A stretch of 64,000 nt of DNA from Maribellus maritimus (GTDB taxonomy: Bacteria > Bacteroidota > Bacteroidia > Bacteroidales > Prolixibacteraceae). The stretch lies in assembly GCF_022267315.1 (NCBI RefSeq), contig NZ_JAIKLE010000022.1:62001-126000 (forward strand). The letters are read 5' to 3'. Within the stretch, counting starts at the first letter, position 1; each line of letters starts with the position of its first letter. The position numbers and the translations under genes were made by a program. The notes under the pieces were generated by a model. That model worked only from the letters and a program-made list of their open reading frames with translations. It did no database searches and was not told where the DNA came from. This document shows, in pieces, positions 1 through 8,707 of the stretch.

Positions 1-137
1 TCCATGTCGTGAATTATAATTGGAAGTAATGAAAACTGGAACATTTGTTTATACAAGTCTTCATCTTCATTAAGAGGCAGGAATTCTTCATGTAGATGAA
101 AGCTACTTTCATTTGGTGGAAAATCATCTTGTTTCAT
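1..137 (-). CDS. N-terminus of a PAS-domain sensor protein (partial)
   Basis: An open frame starts with ATG at 137 on the minus strand and runs off the left edge, giving 45 residues. It begins MKQDDFPPNESSF and ends in LYKQMFQFSLLPIIIHDM. An acidic, soluble N-terminus followed by a phrase of the form 'F..SLLPIIIHD' is how a PAS domain usually begins in Bacteroidota sensor kinases and PAS-containing regulators. No signal peptide or membrane segment is visible in this part. Kinase, regulator or other PAS protein cannot be decided from the fragment. The next gene to the right is also on the minus strand but is separated by a terminator. Confidence 0.5.
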   Translation of the reverse strand, partial: MKQDDFPPNESSFHLHEEFLPLNEDEDLYKQMFQFSLLPIIIHDM

Positions 138-472
138 AAATAAGTCTTTAGTCAAAACTAATTATTCTATCTCATTAAAAAAACACTAACCTATCTATTC
201 CCCCACTAAAGGTACATAAAAAGGTATGTCTAAAATTTAAATTTATTCTAAAACTCCTTTCTTTTCAAGGACTCTCATCCATTTACATACTATATTTTTT
301 CATATTAAGGTAAATGGAAAAGCCCTTAAAAATATTCTTGCCTAATAAATAAAAACCAGCAATTTGCAGTGCATCTCTCTTTATTTGAATTAAAATGACC
401 CCTTTTATTTTCTGACTTTTCCTTTTTTATCTCCTTTTATTGATAATCCATTATCTCAAAATTACCAAAAAT
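138..472. other. intergenic region without a recognisable gene
   Basis: This AT-rich spacer of over 300 bases lies between the start of the PAS-type gene and the terminator of the GH2 gene. I see no ORF with coding character, no tRNA-like structure and no long repeat. It must hold the promoter of the leftward PAS-type gene. A TACCTTTA sequence on the minus strand near 212-219 is one base off the TAnnTTTG -7 consensus, but no good -33 box accompanies it, so I do not call it. Confidence 0.4.
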
Positions 473-512
473 AAAAAAGGATAGCCCCTTTTGAGGGAAT
501 GCTATCCTTTTC
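473..512 (-). terminator. rho-independent terminator of the GH2 gene
   Basis: The arms AAAGGATAGC (476-485) and GCTATCCTTT (501-510) are perfect inverted repeats with a 15-nt loop. Read on the minus strand, the hairpin is followed by a T-rich tract. It lies about 20 bp past the stop codon of the leftward GH2 gene. Confidence 0.8.
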
Positions 513-532
513 TTCATCCGTCATTAAAATCT

Positions 533-3157
533 CTATAATTCTTTTGTTACAGCCGGGCCTTTCCAAGGTTCCAGAACCAGCTGCAAATCTTTGTCTTTTA
601 CATTGGTTGGCAAATCAGATAAATCCAATTGAATTTGTTTTTCCTCGCCCGAAAATAAAGTGAAATAATTATCGCTGAAGAAAACAGGCAATACGAGTTT
701 TCCGCTTTGTTTATCGACTACTTTTAAGCGCGAAAAGAAAGCAGTCTCTTTTTCTGTATTTTTCACCGTTAAAAGCAATTTGCCGTCCTTTTCTTCGCCC
801 AAACGAACGTCAGGTTGAACCTCTTCCAGTTTTTGCAAATCCTGCATATCCTTTGGCGAATTGGTCAACCAGTAAAGATTTTCATCTACTATTTCTCCTT
901 TTTTATTTTTCAGGTACAAACGGGCAAAATATAATCCGGCAGGCTTTTTTTCCAAATCCAGCTTACCCGCTATTTTATATGAGTTGGCAGAAACATCCAA
1001 TTTTAACTGCTGCGTATTTAATTTCACTCCATGCAAATTATAAAGTTCTGCTTCTACGCGCAAGCCGTTTTTGGCAACCATCGTTTGGTTCATCACACAA
1101 ATAGCAGAATCATTTAAATTTAATTGCACATGCAAGGGAGTAGCTCCGTGTTGATAACCGTAAAATCCGCCGGTTTGTTCCAGAAATACATCGTAAAACT
1201 GGCCACGCAACGAAGTCCATGGATTTTGATTTTTCCACACCAGCATTCCTGTATAAACATCCCACATTCCGGCATTAAAACCTTCCTGCAAAGCCCGGTA
1301 TTGTTCATAATTCACTACTTGTGCCTTTTTACAAAAGTCGTCAATTCCGGCAATCTCACCAAAACGTTCAATGTGATCGCCGTAACCAATGTACTTGTGA
1401 TATTGCCAAACATTGTTTCCACGGTCGTTTACCGGTGGCGTTAAATCTTTTTCATCCATCATTTTCCGCATGGCTTCCACATTGGGTACTCCCACCGAAC
1501 CAAGTTCCGGATTAAACGGATACGAACGAGTTACAAAAAAACGCAACGGATTCTGAATTCCGTAAGGGCCGTCACCAACTCCGCCAATGGTATTTCGCAA
1601 GATACTGTCGGAAGTTGAATAGCTCACATAAAAACGAGTAGGGTCTACATCCGGGAATATTTCGTCGTGGAGTTTTAAATCAATATCTGCCGGTGGAGGA
1701 AATTCGTTTCCTCCGCAATACAGATATAAACTTGGGTGATTGCGTAACATCTTTACCTGATCGATTACAGAACTAAAAAACAAAGAATGATCATCGGGGT
1801 ACGACTGACGCCGTGCCTGCGATTCTTTCTTTTTCGGGTCGAACCAACAACCGTTACAATCGCCGGTAATCCACAAATCCTGCCATACCAAAATTCCATA
1901 TTTGTCACATGCATTATAAAATTCAGGGCGTTCGGTAATAGAACCTCCCCAAACACGAATCATATTCATATTCATTTGTGCGTGCATACGAACTTCTGCA
2001 TCGTAGCGCTCTGGAGTGAGACGCAACAACAAATCGGATGAAATCCAGTTTCCGCCTTTTATAAAAACTTTCCGGCCATTCACCAGGAAAACACGTCCGC
2101 CTACTTTTTCATCAAAATAAGTGCTGGTTTCACGAATTCCAAAATCAACATCTTCTTCATCGGAGACAAGATTTGCCTGTTTAAATTTCAATTTCAGGTG
2201 CTCCATATTTTGCTCCCCTACTCCATTGGGCCACCACAATTTTGGGGTTTTGATTTCTATCTCAGGAAAAGAAACGGTTTGTGTTTCTCCTTTTTTCAAA
2301 GTTACCGGTACCGACCATTTTTCATCGCCCAACGATGCGACAAGATCTCCTTTTTGCTCTTGTTCCGAAGTATTCACAAGCTCTGCAGAAATATCCAAGA
2401 ATGCCGGGTCTTGTTTTCCGCCGGGCAAACGTTTTCCGGGAACTCTTGTTTTTATAAAAGGAGCACGAATATCAACGTTGCCAGTAATTTCCAGGGAAAC
2501 GTTATCCCAGATACCGGTATTTCTGTCGCGAACCGCACAAACCCAGTCCCAGCCGGGAGTGTATTGTTGTGTAACAGAACGAGCAATTACACCATCGCCC
2601 CCTTGTCCTCCATTGGCTTTTCCTACCGGACTTGGCGGCTCAACCAACACGGCCAGATTATTTTTTCCAGACTCATTCAGAAAAGAAGTTATCAGATATT
2701 TTTCACGCAAAAACATTCCTTCATGTGTGTCAAAGCTCACCCGTTTTCCATTCAAAAAAACATTGGCAGAATAATTTATTCCCCTGAATTTTAACCACAC
2801 CTGCTGCCCCGGTTTTAAGTAGGGAACTTCAAATTCCTTTTGAAACCAAAAAGTGTAATACTCCGGGCCCGTTTCATAAATATCGGGAATCAACTCGTTG
2901 TTCATTCCATAAAAAGGATCCGGAACTTTTTTGTTGTGCAACAAAGTAGTTAACACTGTTCCCGGAACCACAGCATCCATCCAGTCGAAAAACTGAAAAC
3001 CGGGTGACGAAATCACCGTTCCATCTGCAGGCAACTCGCTTGCCCGCTTGGCTTTCCACCCTTCATTTAAACCAATTTCACTTTTTTGTGCCTTTGTTTG
3101 AGCCACTGAAAACAAAAGCCAACAAAATGTCAGCCCAACCACTAAAAACCTTTTCAT
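533..3157 (-). CDS. GH2 glycosidase, endo-beta-mannosidase / exo-beta-glucosaminidase type
   Basis: Secreted glycoside hydrolase family 2 enzyme of 874 residues with a Sec signal peptide (about 1-23, ending TKAQ). A jelly-roll sugar-binding domain (about 25-225) is followed by an immunoglobulin-like domain (about 235-345) and a TIM barrel from about 350. The barrel carries KGGNW (367-371), RVWGG (401-405) and WQD. The expected acid/base is E485 in CGGNE and the expected nucleophile is E551 in FNPELGSVG. This last phrase closely resembles that of plant mannosylglycoprotein endo-beta-mannosidases and CsxA-like exo-beta-D-glucosaminidases, and is unlike LacZ. Beta-sandwich domains fill the C-terminus. 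Retaining cleavage of beta-mannosyl or beta-glucosaminyl links, for example in N-glycans, is inferred; the exact substrate is not fixed by sequence. It is divergent from the next GH2-type gene, and both probably work in the periplasm. Confidence 0.85.
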   Translation of the reverse strand: MKRFLVVGLTFCWLLFSVAQTKAQKSEIGLNEGWKAKRASELPADGTVISSPGFQFFDWMDAVVPGTVLTTLLHNKKVPDPFYGMNNELIPDIYETGPEYYTFWFQKEFEVPYLKPGQQVWLKFRGINYSANVFLNGKRVSFDTHEGMFLREKYLITSFLNESGKNNLAVLVEPPSPVGKANGGQGGDGVIARSVTQQYTPGWDWVCAVRDRNTGIWDNVSLEITGNVDIRAPFIKTRVPGKRLPGGKQDPAFLDISAELVNTSEQEQKGDLVASLGDEKWSVPVTLKKGETQTVSFPEIEIKTPKLWWPNGVGEQNMEHLKLKFKQANLVSDEEDVDFGIRETSTYFDEKVGGRVFLVNGRKVFIKGGNWISSDLLLRLTPERYDAEVRMHAQMNMNMIRVWGGSITERPEFYNACDKYGILVWQDLWITGDCNGCWFDPKKKESQARRQSYPDDHSLFFSSVIDQVKMLRNHPSLYLYCGGNEFPPPADIDLKLHDEIFPDVDPTRFYVSYSTSDSILRNTIGGVGDGPYGIQNPLRFFVTRSYPFNPELGSVGVPNVEAMRKMMDEKDLTPPVNDRGNNVWQYHKYIGYGDHIERFGEIAGIDDFCKKAQVVNYEQYRALQEGFNAGMWDVYTGMLVWKNQNPWTSLRGQFYDVFLEQTGGFYGYQHGATPLHVQLNLNDSAICVMNQTMVAKNGLRVEAELYNLHGVKLNTQQLKLDVSANSYKIAGKLDLEKKPAGLYFARLYLKNKKGEIVDENLYWLTNSPKDMQDLQKLEEVQPDVRLGEEKDGKLLLTVKNTEKETAFFSRLKVVDKQSGKLVLPVFFSDNYFTLFSGEEKQIQLDLSDLPTNVKDKDLQLVLEPWKGPAVTKEL

Positions 3158-3407
3158 ATTCTATTTATAATTTCACGATTTTCCATCTTTAGTAAAAGTA
3201 ATTTTTTGTTTTACGTAAACCATAAAGAAATCTGGTTAAAAAAATTAACTCAAAGAAATTTAATGATCCCTAAAGAAAGTACATAGTGGTCTGTTTTCTC
3301 CCTCTACCTTATTTTTTTTATGAGTAGAAATTTTAAATGTTCAACAAACACTCATTTTCATAAATAGTTCTATTTTTATACCAACAAATTGTAAAACAAA
3401 ATCAGCC

Positions 3408-6299
3408 ATGCCAATAAAAACTTACTTCTGTATTTTTCTGCTTTTAGGAGTTATTTTTCAATTTTCGTGTACCAGAAATGAATTTATTTCTACACGAGAA
3501 ACCATTGATTTAAGTGGAACATGGCAATTTGCGATGGATTCTGCGCAGGTTGGAATAGAAAAAAACTGGTTCTCGGAATCATTAACTGAAACGGTTCAAC
3601 TACCGGGGACAATGGATGAAAATGATAAAGGCATCCCAAATAAAAATTACGACGAAACCATGCGATTGTCGCGTGAAAAAATGTATGAAGGATGGGCCTG
3701 GTACCAAAAGGAAATAACGATTAACGAAAGCTGGAAAAGTAAAGAAATTTTCTTGACGCTCGAACGGACAAAACCTGCAAAAATTTGGATCGACGGACAA
3801 TTCACAGGCGAAAACGCTACGATTTTGTCTCCTCAAAAATACAATCTCACCCCTGCTCTTACGCCAGGAAAACATGTATTAACCATTCTTGTAGATAACG
3901 GAAATGGTTCAGTTCCGAACGGAATAAAAGGCTCCCACTCCTGGACAGAACATACACAAACCAATTGGAATGGAATAATTGGTGAAATAAAACTGGAAGC
4001 AACGGTAAAAAACTATATCAGGTCACTTGCTATCACGCCCGACATAAAAACCAAAGAAGCCATTGTCGCCCTTCGAATATTTTCAAATGAAGCAGAAAAT
4101 CAGGAGGTAAAAGTTAAATTAAGAGCAGCTTCCTGGAACACACAGGAAAATCATAATGTTCCTGCCAAAAGCTATGAGGTCAATCTGAATCCGGGACAAA
4201 ATCGGATAGTATTAAAATATCCGGTTGGAGATAAAATGCAGCTTTGGAGTGAGTTCTCCCCTGCTCTTTACAAACTTTCAGCAGAACAGATTACAGAAAA
4301 TGGAACCGACAATTTACAGACAAATTTTGGATTTCGCGATTTTTCCACATCGGGAACTCAATTTACAATCAATGGAACAACAACATTCTTAAGAGGCGAA
4401 CACAATGCTTGTGTTTTCCCATTAACAGCTCACCCTCCCATGGATGTGGAGAGTTGGATCGAATTATTTCAAATCGCAAAATCATACGGAATAAACCATT
4501 ATCGTTATCATTCATGGACACCGCCTAACGCCGCTTTTGCTGCTGCTGATATTGAGGGAATTTACATGCAGCCGGAAACACCGTTTTGGGGGAGTTTACG
4601 TGAAAATGATCCGTCGGGATTAAATGAATTCCTGTTAAACGAAGGCGAAAAAATTATTGAAAGTTATGGGAACCACGCCTCATTTGTTATGTTTGCCTTG
4701 GGAAATGAACTCAGTGGAAGCCTTGAACAAATGCAAAAAATGGTAAAACAACTCCGGCCGCTCGCCCCGGAGAAACTGTTTGCTTATGGTTCAAATAATT
4801 ACCTTGGCACCAGGGGCCAGGTTGAAGGAGAAGATTTTTTAGTCACCTGTCGGGTAGGAGCTGATACCGATACAAGCTACAGCACACACACACGCGCCTC
4901 ATTTTCGTTTGCCGATGCTTACGATGGCGGATACATTAACGGAAGATACCCCTCTACCGATTTGAACTACGCCGGGGCTATTAGTAAATGTTCAGTTCCG
5001 GTTATCGGACACGAAATTGCACAGTATCAGGTGTATCCTAACTTCGATGAAATAAAAAAATATACAGGTGTACTAAAACCATGGAACCTGGAAATATTCA
5101 AAAAACGTTTGGAAGCCGCCGGAATGGCTGATCAGGCAAAAGATTTTTTCAGGGCATCGGGTGCATTGAGTGCTTTGGGTTACCGGGCTGATATTGAAAT
5201 GGCCATTCGTACACCCGGATTTGGCGGATTCCAACTGCTCGATCTGCAAGACTTTTCTGGCCAGGGGACTGCACTTGTAGGACTGCTCGATGCATTTATG
5301 GATAGCAAAGGACTTATCACTCCCGAAGAATTTTCGCATTTCTCTAATAAAGTTGTGCCCCTTTTAATTACAGAAAAATATTGCTGGACAAACGGTGAAA
5401 ATTTCACCGCAAAAATACAAGTGGCCAACTATTCTGAATCTGATTTGGAAAACCAGAAACTGACATGGCAAATTATAAATGCAGATGGTGAAATTGTAGG
5501 AAGTGGTTCTGACAACAAATCAGTCCCACAGGGCGAAGTATTCAATTTTACAGAGGTAAAACAACCTCTCTCTGAATTAAAAGCACCTCAAAAACTCACG
5601 CTGCAAATAGTACTCGCAGAAACATCTTACCAAAACACTTACCCCATTTGGGTATATCCGGAAAATAAAGATATAAGTGTTCCTTCAGAAATATATATCT
5701 CAGAAAATATAGATGCACAAACCATAAGTCAGTTAAATTCAGGAGGAAAAGTACTGCTATTCCCCAACCATAAAAAATATGTTGCCTTTTCGGTTGGAGG
5801 GTTATTTACAACCGATTACTGGAATTATAAAATGTTTAAGGGAATCTCGGAAAACAACAACAAACCGGTTTCTCCGGGAACAATGGGAATTTTAACCAAC
5901 CCTGAACATCCATTATTTACGTCTTTCCCAACAGAATTTCACAGCAACTGGCAATGGTGGCCCATTGTTAAAAAAAGCCGGCCGTTTATCCTCGATAATG
6001 CCCCGGATGACTACAAGCCTCTGGTTCAGGTTATTGACAATATTGAACGCAACCATAAACTGGGTCTGGTGTTTGAGTTTGCAGTGGGTGAAGGGAAATT
6101 GCTAATTTGCATGTCGGATTTAAAAGCCATTCCGGATAAACCGGAAGCGCGGCAGTTTTATAAAAGTATTTTGGAGTATATGGATTCACACGATTTTCAG
6201 CCTGAAACAAAATTAACAGAACAGGAACTGAAAACATTGTTTACATCTGTGCCTGCGGAACATAACATCCAGACCATCGGGAATATTTCATATGAATAA
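3408..6299 (+). CDS. GH2-type (clan GH-A) glycoside hydrolase lipoprotein
   Basis: A 963-residue exported glycosidase. The N-terminus is hydrophobic and ends in FSC (Cys21), so it is probably a lipoprotein, although the lipobox is not ideal. A sugar-binding jelly-roll domain with DLSGTWQF (34-41) and LPGTMD precedes an Ig-like domain and a catalytic barrel starting near residue 315. The predicted acid/base is E434 in ALGNELSG and the predicted nucleophile is E536 in VIGHEIAQYQVYP. The phrase 'TPGFGGFQLLDLQDF' later in the barrel is typical of a Bacteroidota GH2-like subgroup that is often annotated only as sugar-binding or beta-galactosidase-like. The C-terminal 300 residues form accessory beta domains. 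The substrate is not evident. It diverges from the preceding GH2 gene across 250 bp and may be co-regulated with it. Confidence 0.75.
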   Translation: MPIKTYFCIFLLLGVIFQFSCTRNEFISTRETIDLSGTWQFAMDSAQVGIEKNWFSESLTETVQLPGTMDENDKGIPNKNYDETMRLSREKMYEGWAWYQKEITINESWKSKEIFLTLERTKPAKIWIDGQFTGENATILSPQKYNLTPALTPGKHVLTILVDNGNGSVPNGIKGSHSWTEHTQTNWNGIIGEIKLEATVKNYIRSLAITPDIKTKEAIVALRIFSNEAENQEVKVKLRAASWNTQENHNVPAKSYEVNLNPGQNRIVLKYPVGDKMQLWSEFSPALYKLSAEQITENGTDNLQTNFGFRDFSTSGTQFTINGTTTFLRGEHNACVFPLTAHPPMDVESWIELFQIAKSYGINHYRYHSWTPPNAAFAAADIEGIYMQPETPFWGSLRENDPSGLNEFLLNEGEKIIESYGNHASFVMFALGNELSGSLEQMQKMVKQLRPLAPEKLFAYGSNNYLGTRGQVEGEDFLVTCRVGADTDTSYSTHTRASFSFADAYDGGYINGRYPSTDLNYAGAISKCSVPVIGHEIAQYQVYPNFDEIKKYTGVLKPWNLEIFKKRLEAAGMADQAKDFFRASGALSALGYRADIEMAIRTPGFGGFQLLDLQDFSGQGTALVGLLDAFMDSKGLITPEEFSHFSNKVVPLLITEKYCWTNGENFTAKIQVANYSESDLENQKLTWQIINADGEIVGSGSDNKSVPQGEVFNFTEVKQPLSELKAPQKLTLQIVLAETSYQNTYPIWVYPENKDISVPSEIYISENIDAQTISQLNSGGKVLLFPNHKKYVAFSVGGLFTTDYWNYKMFKGISENNNKPVSPGTMGILTNPEHPLFTSFPTEFHSNWQWWPIVKKSRPFILDNAPDDYKPLVQVIDNIERNHKLGLVFEFAVGEGKLLICMSDLKAIPDKPEARQFYKSILEYMDSHDFQPETKLTEQELKTLFTSVPAEHNIQTIGNISYE

Positions 6300-6412
6300 A
6301 AAATAATTTCGCCAGTTGCTTCGGAAGGCATTGCTTGAAATGAAAAACCTGAAATGCTATTCATATTAACATATTGTTTAGTTAAAGAGTTCCGGTTAAA
6401 AAAAAATCTTTT

Positions 6413-6420
6413 TAACTTTG
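6413..6420 (+). promoter_or_regulatory. -7 promoter element of the metal-efflux operon
   Basis: TAACTTTG matches the Bacteroidota -7 consensus TAnnTTTG exactly and lies 16 bp before the ATG of the small His-rich gene. I find no convincing TTG box at the expected 19-21 bp upstream. Confidence 0.5.
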
Positions 6421-6436
6421 CCCGAAAGGTTTAAAA

Positions 6437-6865
6437 ATGATTAGAAGGGCAACAGCAGTTTATCATGTTATAGTCGTCAGTATTTTGTTACTGGCTCATG
6501 CAGTTGTTCCACATATTCATTTTGATGATGAAATTGTAATTACAGGTTCGGTTGAACACCGAAATATCGAGAACTGCAAACACAATCACCATAAACACAG
6601 TGAAGAAGACAGCAGCGAAGCCGATTTCTGCTTACTAAAGCAAGTTTATCTTGCCCGTTCAAACGACACAGAATCAGGAGACGAACTTCAGCAATGGCTA
6701 AAAGATCAACACGACAGTTCAGATGTTCTTTTTGCCATTTTGTATTTTTCTAAAGACTATTTTTTTACACCTCCAACCCAACCACCAATATTTTTTCACC
6801 TTAACTCGTTTTATTCCTGTCTCGGAAACGGAAGTATAAATTCGCGCGGCTCACCCCTGGCCTAA
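6437..6865 (+). CDS. small exported His-rich protein of the metal-efflux operon
   Basis: A 142-residue protein with an N-terminal hydrophobic helix (about 7-24), acting as signal peptide or anchor. It is followed by HIHFDDE and a His-rich patch (CKHNHHKHSEE, about 57-67). It ends in RGSPLA, a style of C-terminus I associate with small Bacteroidota proteins (the DUF6769-like group) encoded beside CusA/CzcA pumps; that family assignment is from memory and uncertain. It is the first gene downstream of a TAnnTTTG element and precedes the CzcB-like adaptor by 130 bp. A periplasmic metal-binding or sensing role is inferred from the histidines and the context only. Confidence 0.55.
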   Translation: MIRRATAVYHVIVVSILLLAHAVVPHIHFDDEIVITGSVEHRNIENCKHNHHKHSEEDSSEADFCLLKQVYLARSNDTESGDELQQWLKDQHDSSDVLFAILYFSKDYFFTPPTQPPIFFHLNSFYSCLGNGSINSRGSPLA

Positions 6866-6995
6866 AATCTCAATTCCTTTATTAAGAGTTCCCGGACTTT
6901 CAAAGTCAAATATCTGGTAATATCTAGATTTTTTTAAAACCAACAACCTGTTTGATTTTTGAACAGGGCCATTATACATATACAAACGTTTTAGA

Positions 6996-8696
6996 ATGAA
7001 AAATAAGTTACTAATAGCTGTAGTTGCAGCTTTTTACTTAGCCGCCTGCAGCAACCAAAATTCCCATTCATCCGATTCAGAACACAACCATGAAGCGGAA
7101 CACGTTCACACTCACGAAGGTGAGGACGAACACGAACATCACCACCATACAGAGGTGCACGAAGAGCATGCTCATAACCATGAGACAGAAGCCGAACACT
7201 TTCACGAAGAAAGCGAGCACCAGGGGCATAACCACGAAGTGCCTGCTGACCGTGAAGAAGCAGTGAATGAAGTTGAACATGAACATGAAGAGTTAAAATC
7301 ATACATCACCGCTTACAGCGACACTTATGAAGTATTTGCTGAAGCCGATCCTTTTGTTGCCGGAGAAGAGGCGGATGTACTTGTACACTTTACAAATCTT
7401 TCCGATTTCTCACCATTAAAATCAGAGAAAATTAATATGCAAATGCTTGTTAATGGGAAAACACAAAATAAAACACTTGACAATCCGGTAAAAAAAGGAA
7501 TGTACAACTTTACGATTAAACCCGCTGCTTCGGGGAAGGGGCAACTTATTTTTGCAGTTGAAAACGGTTCAGAAAATGAAAAAATAGTAGCAGATATTAC
7601 TGTTTTTAAAGACGACGCAGAAGCACACGAAACTATTGAAGCGACCGTACCCGATAAAACAAATGCCACAGTGTTCACAAAAAGCCAGTCGTGGAAAATT
7701 GATTTTGCTACTGCCTACCCAAAGACCGAACCTTTTGGACAGGTTATAAAAACTACTGCTCAGGTTCAGTCGGCCCCTAACGATGCGCAGGTTCTTACTG
7801 CAAAAACGAGTGGTATTGTTGTATTTGGAAACACTTCGGTTTTGCCGGGAAACAAAGTTTCAAAAGGACAAAACCTGTTTTCAATTTCGGGCAATAGTTT
7901 TGCAGAAAATAACTCGGGCGTTAAATTTTTAGAAGCCAAAAGCAACTTCGAAAAAACAAAACTCGACTATGAAAGAATTCAGGGATTGGCTGAAGATAAA
8001 ATTGTAACCAAAGCCCGCCTTCTGGAAGCTAAAAACGATTTTGAAAATGCAGAAGCTATTTATACAAACCTAAGCAAAAATTTCAGCGCTCTCGGACAAA
8101 CAGTAAAAAGTCCGATGAAAGGGTTTATTCAGCATTTGTATGTCCGGAATGGTGAATTTGTCGAAGCAGGACAAGCCATTGCAATAGTTTCGCAAAACAA
8201 AAATTTGATGCTTTACGCTGAAGTTCAGTCAAAATATGCGGGCGACCTTGTATTCCTTAATTCCGCAAATATCTCAACTGCCAATCAGCAAAAAATGTAT
8301 TCTTTGGAAGAATTGAATGGCCAAATTGTTTCCTGGGGCAAATCGGCCAATCAAAGCAACTACCTCATTCCGGTAAATATTCAGATTGAAGACAACGGAG
8401 AATTTTATCCAGGCAATTTTGTAAAAATCTACTTAAAAACGACGTCAGATCAACAAGCGCTGACAATCCCAAGTTCATCACTTTTGGAAGAGCAAGGCGT
8501 CTATTACGCTTATGTTCAATTAACACCGGAACTATTTGAAAAGCGCGAAATCAAAACCGGGACTTCCGACGGACTAAAAACATCCGTGTTGGCAGGATTA
8601 AACCCCGGCGAAAGAATTGTTACAAAAGGGGCAGTTGTTATTAAACTTTCGCAAGCCTCCGGCGCATTAGATCCACATGCAGGCCATGTTCACTAA
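6996..8696 (+). CDS. CusB/CzcB-type RND efflux adaptor with His-rich N-terminus
   Basis: Periplasmic membrane-fusion protein linking an inner-membrane RND metal pump to its outer-membrane channel. It is 566 residues long with a lipoprotein signal ending LAAC (Cys18). Residues about 19-100 form an extraordinary acidic/His segment holding about 22 histidines, including EHEHHHH. A beta-sandwich segment (about 105-205) follows, then the usual adaptor core: lipoyl half-motif near 260-300 (TAKTSGIVVFG), an alpha-helical hairpin (about 305-365), the second lipoyl half (VKSPMKGFIQHLYVRNGEFVEAGQ), and beta-barrel and membrane-proximal domains. The C-terminus is again His-containing (DPHAGHVH). The ATG at 6996 is the only start giving a lipobox. 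The pump gene follows 11 bp later. Substrate is likely Zn, Co, Cd, Cu or Ag; the sequence does not choose between them. Confidence 0.9.
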   Translation: MKNKLLIAVVAAFYLAACSNQNSHSSDSEHNHEAEHVHTHEGEDEHEHHHHTEVHEEHAHNHETEAEHFHEESEHQGHNHEVPADREEAVNEVEHEHEELKSYITAYSDTYEVFAEADPFVAGEEADVLVHFTNLSDFSPLKSEKINMQMLVNGKTQNKTLDNPVKKGMYNFTIKPAASGKGQLIFAVENGSENEKIVADITVFKDDAEAHETIEATVPDKTNATVFTKSQSWKIDFATAYPKTEPFGQVIKTTAQVQSAPNDAQVLTAKTSGIVVFGNTSVLPGNKVSKGQNLFSISGNSFAENNSGVKFLEAKSNFEKTKLDYERIQGLAEDKIVTKARLLEAKNDFENAEAIYTNLSKNFSALGQTVKSPMKGFIQHLYVRNGEFVEAGQAIAIVSQNKNLMLYAEVQSKYAGDLVFLNSANISTANQQKMYSLEELNGQIVSWGKSANQSNYLIPVNIQIEDNGEFYPGNFVKIYLKTTSDQQALTIPSSSLLEEQGVYYAYVQLTPELFEKREIKTGTSDGLKTSVLAGLNPGERIVTKGAVVIKLSQASGALDPHAGHVH

Positions 8697-8707
8697 AATC
8701 TGACACT

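Noticed and set aside
2121-2774. 217-codon frame on the + strand within the first GH2 gene
   Set aside because: Shadow of the GH2 coding sequence; composition is Ser/Phe-rich noise with no domain signature.
7077-7302. Low-complexity repeated GAACAC/CATCAC-type bases resembling a DNA repeat array
   Set aside because: They are the His/Glu codons of the adaptor's N-terminal tail, irregular in spacing, and not a CRISPR or other repeat array.
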